From Calamus simplicifolius (Eukaryota; Streptophyta; Magnoliopsida; Arecales; Arecaceae): DNA of 64,000 nt. The position numbers were made by a program, and so were the translations under genes. Position 1 is the stretch's first letter. Each line of letters starts with the position of its first letter. This document shows, in pieces, positions 58,194-64,000 of this stretch. A model generated the notes under the pieces. That model was not told the origin of the DNA and did no database searches. It saw only the letters and a program-made list of their open reading frames with translations. The DNA lies in the NCBI GenBank assembly GCA_900491605.1, contig UESW01004566.1, positions 439,584-503,583 of the forward strand. Reading direction: 5' to 3'.

Positions 58194-59154
58194 TGTTGCT
58201 GCGAAAATTCATTCTCCAATTCGGATGCGACCCACTTCCGGATCTGAATGCCAATCTCCCATTAGGGCAAAACTTGCAAGACAGTCCTTGCATAGAGAGT
58301 GTCAGGGGTGGCCCTTTGTGGAAGACCCTTTGATGCCCAAGTCAGTGAAGATTCACAGTAAGGAGATATGAGGAGAAGGCTCTCGCAGAAGGGTCCCTCA
58401 ATAATGGCTTCTTTGGGAGCCCAAGAAGCTCTGCTCGAGCTTCAATAAAGTTTTTCTCAGTGAAGTAGTGCGTACCTCAAAGGATTTCGAGAGTGGTATT
58501 TATAGACTGCCTGAGTGTTGATGGTTTATTCACCTGATTCTTTGAACGTGTCTTAGGAGATGGGAAACCGAAATGATGGGAACCTAATTCGAATCAAGTT
58601 TGTTACGAAGCTGGCAAGATTCGAATCTTGTTCGTTAAGAGGATTGATGGTTGAAGAGGCTGATTCGGAGCCTTGGGATTCGGTTATTCTGTTATCTAGC
58701 TATTTACAGGCAATAGGCTATGCATGGCTTGATCTTCCTTTCGAGATGACAAGGGCTGACGTGGCCAAAGGGTTATATTCGGCTTTTGGCTACTCTCGGC
58801 CTGCCGATGCATGAAGATGGTTCGACTCTGCTGAGATGGAAAGATTGTTCTTTTCTGAACACATCGCGTAGTAGGTCCGAGGTCGAGGGGAACCTTAGGG
58901 TCCGAGGCTGAGAGGAACCCTGAGGTCCGAGGCCGAGAGGAACTCTGGATCGAGGCCGAGAGAAACTCTGGACCAAGGCCAAGAGGAACTTTTGCAATTA
59001 CTCCTGTTAGCCCTAACATGACTTGATCGATCACATCGGATCGAGGAGATTTTATCTTTTTCTGAGTACGGCATTCGACGGGTAGAAATCGAGAGTGATC
59101 CTAACCTTTTTGGCACATGCATAGATATTGATGCAATGATATTTTTGCCCCTCA
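58194..59154 (-). repeat. 5' LTR of the Tat element
   Basis: This 961-base LTR in plus reading starts TGTTGCTGCGAAAATTC next to the primer-site context and ends TTGCCCCTCA (minus strand TGAGGGGCAA). It contains five units of a roughly 24-bp GTCCGAGGCCGAGAGGAAC repeat at 58874-58997, against three in the other LTR. Confidence 0.9.
58497..58504 (-). promoter_or_regulatory. TATA box of the Tat 5' LTR
   Basis: The plus strand reads TATTTATA, so the minus strand is TATAAATA in the context GTCTATAAATACCACTC, a strong plant TATA match for the gag-pol transcript. Confidence 0.7.
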
Positions 59155-59856
59155 TTAATATATTTATATAGTAATCTTTTGCTCGCATTATGCCATCTTG
59201 TTTGCCATGTATCATTATCATGTAAATTAGCCAACTCAAATTATATCGCTTCTCCTCCCCTTTTAGAAGTTAAGCTTAAGTTTATATCTAAGTCAAAAAA
59301 ATTAGCTCAGTGGTTGGTTTGATTTGGATTTTTTTATTCTATTATGGTGATCTATTTATATCTAGCACAGATCAGTTTAGACTAAACTTAATGACTTGCA
59401 TAAACATTGGTCCATCTTGAAGTTTTGGCTGATTTGAATACATTGCTTTATCACTGATCTAGGTTGCTTAGACGATTGGCTAGATTTACTATGGTTAGTT
59501 CTATAGATGACCATCTCTTTAATATAATGGACTTAAGTACTTCTTATACTTTTTGAACTTTAGGACCTTTATCAATTTCAAGTCAACTTAGAGAGTTATT
59601 AAAGATGACTCCTAAGAACCAACTTTCACATCAGCCTTTGGGACCTTATGAAGTTCGTTTGTCAATCGGCTCAACAAGTGGTTAGAGATAATCTCTTTTG
59701 AAGTCGAGTCTCTGAAGTCAAAGCTTAAGAATTGAAATGATATCGATTAAGGTCAGCAATTAGATTTAAAGAAGTTTTGTCAATCAAGATTGGTGTCTGG
59801 ACTTAAGAAAGCTTTACTAATTGAGGTTGGTGCCTGAACTTATAAAAGCTCTATCA
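59155..59856. other. Unclassified repeat sequence, no gene seen
   Basis: Its first part continues the dispersed repeat interrupted by the Tat element. From about 59775 a 37-bp tandem repeat begins (GTTTTGTCAATCAAGATTGG type) and runs into the hAT insertion. Confidence 0.55.
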
Positions 59857-60659
59857 TAGGGATATCAATTTTCTTCGTTTGGTTGTTTATCCGATCGGTA
59901 CCATTTTTAACGGATCGAAAAATTTTCAGTCTAAACGGCTTAACGGGTAACGGAATTACTCGTTAACGGCTAAACGAATAAATTGCCCAGGAATGATATT
60001 CTCCGCCTCATCCCCGTTTACCCATCCCCATTCCTATTAGCTTTAATATAATATATTTAAATTATATATATATTAATATATTAAAATTTTAAAATTTAAA
60101 ATAAATAAAATATATATAGATTTATTGATTATATATATTAGCTTATGTGCTTAATGATAATTTATTAATTTTTTAGAATAAGATGGAGACCAATTAAGAA
60201 CAACCAAATGATGATATTGATACATCTAATACATTAGATGTCTCTATTAAAGATTCTTCAACTTCAGCTGTAACGCAAAACATTGACTCTATTCCTTCTC
60301 CAACAAGGTCTTTACGATCGAAAGTTTGGAACCATTTTGAATGCAAAATGATGAGAGTTTGAAGGTAATTTGTAATTACTATCAAAAGAAATTGGATAGA
60401 GAAGAGCTCCATCAGATTTTTCTATTAGTATTTTTTTTAATTTTTTAAAAAAATTATAAATTTAATAAAATAAATTTATTTTTTATTAAATGATCAAACG
60501 GGTACCCAATGGGTACTCATTTATCCGATCGGGTATCCACGTCTTCGTCCCGTTAACTATAACAGCTTAACGGGACAGGTAACGAGGATATTTTTTTTTA
60601 ACGAAAATGGAAACCGGTATAAGTCGCCCCAAGCCATCCCCAGATTGTTGCCATTCCTA
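59857..60659 (+). mobile_element. hAT transposon deletion derivative
   Basis: A perfect 8-bp target duplication CTCTATCA (59849-59856 and 60660-60667) flanks the element, the size made by hAT transposases. Ends are TAGGGATATCAA and, inverted, TAGGAATGGCAACAATC. Subterminal motifs such as ATCCGATCGG and AACGGG recur at both ends. It is only 803 bases long and holds a transposase remnant. Confidence 0.9.
60183..60420 (+). pseudogene. hAT transposase N-terminal remnant (BED-finger start)
   Basis: ATG at 60183 gives METN then a stop, continuing EQPNDDIDTSNTLDVSIKDS and PTRSLRSKVWNHFE. The S-K-V-W-x-H-F motif is the beginning of the BED zinc finger of plant hAT transposases. The zinc-binding Cys/His residues and the catalytic domain are gone. 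Confidence 0.72.
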
Positions 60660-60735
60660 CTCTATCAATCAAGGTCTATACTTAGACTTAAGAAAGTTTT
60701 ATCAATCAAAGGAGGTACCCAAACTTAAGGAATCC

Positions 60736-62503
60736 TTTTGGAATAAAGTCTCTCAAGTTGAAGCTAAAGACTTGGGAGTTTTCATGTTAACCAGGGACAT
60801 AGTCTCTCATATCAAAATTAGGGACTTATACACCTTATAAGCACCTCTTAATCATGCTTTGATCGATTTTTGATTAGTTTAGTTTTCAAATGCTTTCTAT
60901 GACCTTTGACCAACATGTCCGTTAAATGATTAAGTCGAGAAGCATTAGAAGACTCAAAGTTGATCCAAATCATTTCAACAAGTTATCAATGGTTGATAGT
61001 CGAGTGATCGGTTGGGTATCACCGCTCTCCCCCTAGCTTAGACCATACTAAGACTTTAATAGGTTAGCTTTGAGAGATTAGCTTTTTCTCAATCATCTGT
61101 TTCCTCAAATGATTTGAACCCAATTTTGCCTATATTGATCTTATGAGACCGATTTTGGATCATTAGCCTTTAGTCTTTAGCTTGATTGATTTTATATCAT
61201 CAACCTTCTCTTCATGTCAATTGATTTAGATCGTTAGCCTTAACTCTTTAGGTCAATCAATTTAAATCATTAATCATAACTTTTAGATTGGTATATTTAG
61301 ACCAGAAATTATAGCTTTCTAGATTGATTAATTTTAGGTGATTAGCCGTAATATTTCAGGTCAAGTGATTTAAATCATCATCCATCTCTATTGAGCTCAT
61401 TGGATAGGTCTACCCACTACCATGGATATGCTCCATGCTCCACTTCTCTATTTCATTTTCTTCGGTTGCTAATCTATTTAACATGGGCTAGCCATGGAGT
61501 CTCTAAGTTGAAGAACTTGTTCGATCGTAACAACTGATATTGAGGCTCATACTTGGATCAGCCATCTTAGCACACATCCTTAGTTGGTTTACTCTAAAGA
61601 TTTTAATAGTCCTTACTAAGTTCCAGTTGAGACTAATTATTAGCTCCTTGTTGGTTTTTAAAATTAAATTCTAGACCAAGTTTGTTAGCATTAAATAGGG
61701 TATTTGATTGCTTCAAAGTAATTGGCAGCACTGATAGTGGAAGATCTAAATTGGTTAGATCTCCCATAGAGTTTTGGAAGCCAACTTAGACATAGCTTGT
61801 GCTTGCCTAGGTATTGCTTATGCTTTAATATGTTCTCTTAGGCAATATGGTTAGGTGCTCTTGCTCATTTTCCATAAATGGCACCAAACATATTGACATA
61901 CAAAAATAGTTCTCAAATGCCAATAGACTAGATGAATCTTGACTTGGATGGTAGAGCTTCTTCTCTGGCTATATGATATATGCTTTTAAAAGAGACAGAA
62001 AAGAAGAGCTAGAAAGCCTTGGAGATTGTCTCTAAAAGATCGCTTCGAAGCTTAAGTCAGCTCAAAGTTTTTTAATAGTGGAAAAAATAAGAAAACCCTG
62101 AGTCTCATGGTATTCTAGAGCTTTTGAGAATTGAGGATTGGATCCCTATGATCTAAGATTGCTTTATTGGCATTCTGATAAAGTTTCTCTTTGGATACTC
62201 ATTGGAGGATAGCTCAGATGAGTTTTGTCCCTCTTTAAGTTGGATGTTCATTGGAGAATAGTTTGGATGAATTTTATGCTCAAATTTAGTGGTATTTTAG
62301 TGGAGTTTTCCTAAATAGCATTTAAAAATTTCTTTTGGATCAAATAATTGGCTCCTACTTAAAGCATTATGCACCTTTGATGAAATTGATTTTTGATGGA
62401 ATAGCAACTTTAATAAAAATTACTTTTAATTAAAACTTTTATTTTAAAAGAACATATATACCGATCAATTTGCTTGCATCATACAAACTCCATGCATAAA
62501 CTA
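60736..62503. other. Unclassified repeat-rich region without genes
   Basis: From about 61140 to 61390 a degenerate tandem repeat of about 36 bases recurs some six times (GATCGTTAGCCTTAACTCTT then TAGGTCAATCAATTTAAA type). 62090-62460 resembles 45560-45847. No reverse transcriptase, transposase or other conserved frame is readable, so this may be a large non-autonomous element. Confidence 0.55.
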
Positions 62504-62949
62504 TGTCAAATTTAGGTTTTGTTCTCAATACCCTTCTTGTGAGGGTTGCTCACTTTATATAAAGTTGTCGAACTAATTACAAGGCTAAAAATCAGCCATT
62601 ACATAAAATACACATGATTATGTAAGGTAAGAATAAATGTCTATCAATTCTATGTATATATATAATATACTCTACACTTATGGCAATGATGCTGATTTTC
62701 TGCCTAAACAATTCTCCCTTTGATGCGTCCTTAGTTAGCCAATTTGAATTTCAAAATTTAAATTCAAAACTTTCTCTTAACTGGTCCTTTGGCTCGCCAA
62801 ATTAGTTATGAAATCTGTCATTTTTGCATATCAAATCAGCCTTGGAATCTGCCATTTCTGAGCACCAAATCAGCCTTGGAATCTACCATTTCTGCTCCCT
62901 TGACTAGCTGTTAATTCTACTAATACAAATCAGCCTTGGTCTACTAATA
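62504..62949 (-). repeat. 3' LTR of the second Copia copy, with an end duplication
   Basis: It has the full GGTTTTGTT segment that the 12721 LTR lacks. At its inner end TCTACTAATA occurs twice, separated by CAAATCAGCCTTGG, a phrase that also occurs inside the LTR, so a short duplication extended this end by about 24 bases. Confidence 0.92.
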
Positions 62950-62956
62950 TCCCCCC

Positions 62957-64000
62957 TCAAATTGATGCTGGGCGATTGAGAAGCATCAATTTGTCAATTA
63001 AGAACTGATGTCGGGGACGAGAGAGAGCCTTGGTGAAGACATCAGTAGTTTGGTGTTCAGTAGAAATGTGTGGAAGAGTAATCTCCTAACGAGCAAAAGC
63101 TTCACGAATGGAATGACAATCCACTTCAATATGTTTGGTGCGCTCATGAAAAACAGGATTGGCAGCAATTTGAATAGCACTAGTATCATCAGCATGAAGA
63201 GGAGTAGGAGTAAGCTGTGGAACACTAAGTTCGCCTAACAACCCTCGAAGCCATATAATTTCAGAACAAGCAGACGACATAGCCCGATATTCAGACTCGG
63301 TGGATGACTTCGATACACGAGCCTGCTTCTTACTCTTCCAAGAAATGAGGGCGTTGCCAAGAAACATACACCAACCCGTAACAGAACGACGAGTATCCGC
63401 ACAACCAGCCCAGTCGACATCACTAAAACCCTTCAACTGTAAAGAATTCTCAGAGGAAAAAAATAAACCACGACCAGATGTCCCTTTGAGATATCGAAGA
63501 AGACAACGGACAGCGGCCAAATGTGTCTGGCAAGGAGCCTACATAAACTGACTGACCTGCTAAACAGCAAACGAAATATCAGGTCGAGTAATGGTCAAAT
63601 AATTCAAACTGCCCACCAGCTGTTGATACATTGAAGGATCAGATAAGAGATCACCATCCATCTGACACAATTTTAAATTGACCTCCATAGGTGTAAGAAC
63701 CGAATTTGCATCTTGAAGGCCTGCTAAAGAAAGAAGTTCTTGGGTGTACTTATGCTGATGTAAGAGCATGCCATTTGGGCAATGGTGAACCTCTAGTCCA
63801 AGAAAATACCTCAGTGGACCAAGATTTTTCATATGAAATGAAGATTTGAGACGCTGTTGGAGTTGCTCAATTAACTAGAGATCAGATCCAGTAATCACAA
63901 TATCATCGACATACACAAGAAGTATAACAATCCCAAGGCTAGTCTTGAGAAAGAATAGAGAGGAGTCATACTGACTCTGAGAAAAAGTGAAATCCAGTAG
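62957..64000 (-). pseudogene. Copia RNase H and RT, C-terminal part
   Basis: RNase H reads GFSDVDWAGCADTRRSVTGW and SKSSTESEYRAMSSACSEI without the frame shift seen in the first copy. RT shows MKNLGPLRYFLGLEVHHCPN (63832 down) and the YVDD region near 63910. Stops differ from the first copy: TAG replaces Gln near 63560, a stop replaces Arg near 63089 (CTCCTAACG for CTCCTGACG), and a stop replaces Gln near 63877. Confidence 0.88.

Larger units (their letters stand above)
45848..59154 (-). mobile_element. Tat-lineage Ty3/gypsy retrotransposon, full length and degenerate
   Basis: Two related LTRs (45848-46757 and 58194-59154) bound 13.3 kb. On the minus strand the order is 5' LTR, primer-site context ATTGGCGCTAGAGGA, gag, protease, RT, RNase H, a second archaeal-type RNase H, integrase, then about 6 kb with a tandem array and an ORF on the opposite strand, then a polypurine tract and the 3' LTR. 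Dual RNase H and the antisense ORF are marks of the Tat (Ogre/Retand) lineage. The flanks are AT-rich (ATATA against TTAAT) and I could not define a target duplication. LTR divergence and many stops indicate an old insertion. Confidence 0.9.
59775..60735. repeat. 37-bp tandem repeat interrupted by a hAT element
   Basis: Four units typified by AGTTTTGTCAATCAAGATTG then GTGTCTGGACTTAAGAA are visible: two before the hAT element and, once it is removed, a third spanning the junction (AGCTCTATCAATCAAGG) and a fourth up to about 60735. Confidence 0.8.
62504..64000 (-). mobile_element. Second copy of the young Copia family, cut by window edge
   Basis: It starts TGTCAAATTTAGGTTTTG and matches the 12721-17777 element almost base for base through the 3' LTR and into RNase H and RT. 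The 5' part lies beyond 64000, so its left flank AACTA cannot be tested as a target duplication. Confidence 0.95.

Noticed and set aside
45843..59159. Target site duplication of the Tat element
   Set aside because: The flanks ATATA and TTAAT do not match exactly, and both sides are simple AT-rich sequence, so none is claimed.

Overview
This window is a stretch of a large plant nuclear genome. The evidence is spliced host genes with GT-AG introns, an NF-YA transcription factor gene with a miR169-type site in its 3' UTR, and a dense nest of plant LTR retrotransposons (Sirevirus-like Copia, other Copia, Tat-lineage Gypsy), MITEs, a hAT remnant, a TRIM-like element, a LINE tail and a tRNA-derived SINE. 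The NF-YA subtype and repeat content look monocot, and a palm is my best guess. That guess is inference, not proof. Nothing prokaryotic is present, and I see no CRISPR array, tRNA gene or rRNA gene.

Layout. 1-7316: 3' part of a Sirevirus-like Copia element (+) with protease, broken integrase, an intact RT-RNase H frame, a decayed extra ORF, repeated polypurine tracts and the full 3' LTR. It is inserted into the RT gene of a Tat-type Gypsy element (-), whose remaining part runs 7317 to about 10981. 11.2-12.2 kb: two MITE-like inverted-repeat elements. 12721-17777: a complete, very young Copia element (-) with target duplication CATAC. 18618-28185: a complete but decayed Copia element (+) with 2-kb LTRs and target duplication AAATA. 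28321-29743: a solo LTR with target duplication TCAAT. 30.5-32.4 kb: two related foldback-like repeat arrays.

Host genes occupy 32.5-43.1 kb. A small defensin-like secreted peptide gene (+, 32755-33117) has one intron and a single-base frame break before its last four cysteines. The NF-YA gene (-, coding exons 34456 to about 38350, probable 5' UTR exon near 42.4-42.6 kb) has introns carrying a MITE, a SINE and several tandem duplications. A LINE RNase H remnant and a GAA microsatellite lie upstream of its promoter.

45848-59154: a 13.3-kb Tat-lineage Gypsy element (-) with both LTRs, degenerate gag-pol including a second (archaeal-type) RNase H, an antisense ORF on the + strand between pol and the 3' LTR, and a 58-bp hairpin-forming tandem array with four-unit higher-order structure. 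It splits an older unclassified repeat that is seen again near 62.1-62.5 kb. 59857-60659: a hAT deletion derivative with an 8-bp target duplication inside a 37-bp tandem array. 62504-64000: a second copy of the young Copia family, cut by the window edge.

The genes do not form a pathway. Two host genes sit in a roughly 10-kb island between nested transposons. The most notable signals are the regularly spaced palindromes in the Sirevirus LTR and their second cluster upstream of the extra ORF, the higher-order hairpin array, the antisense ORF, and the altered conserved positions in NF-YA.
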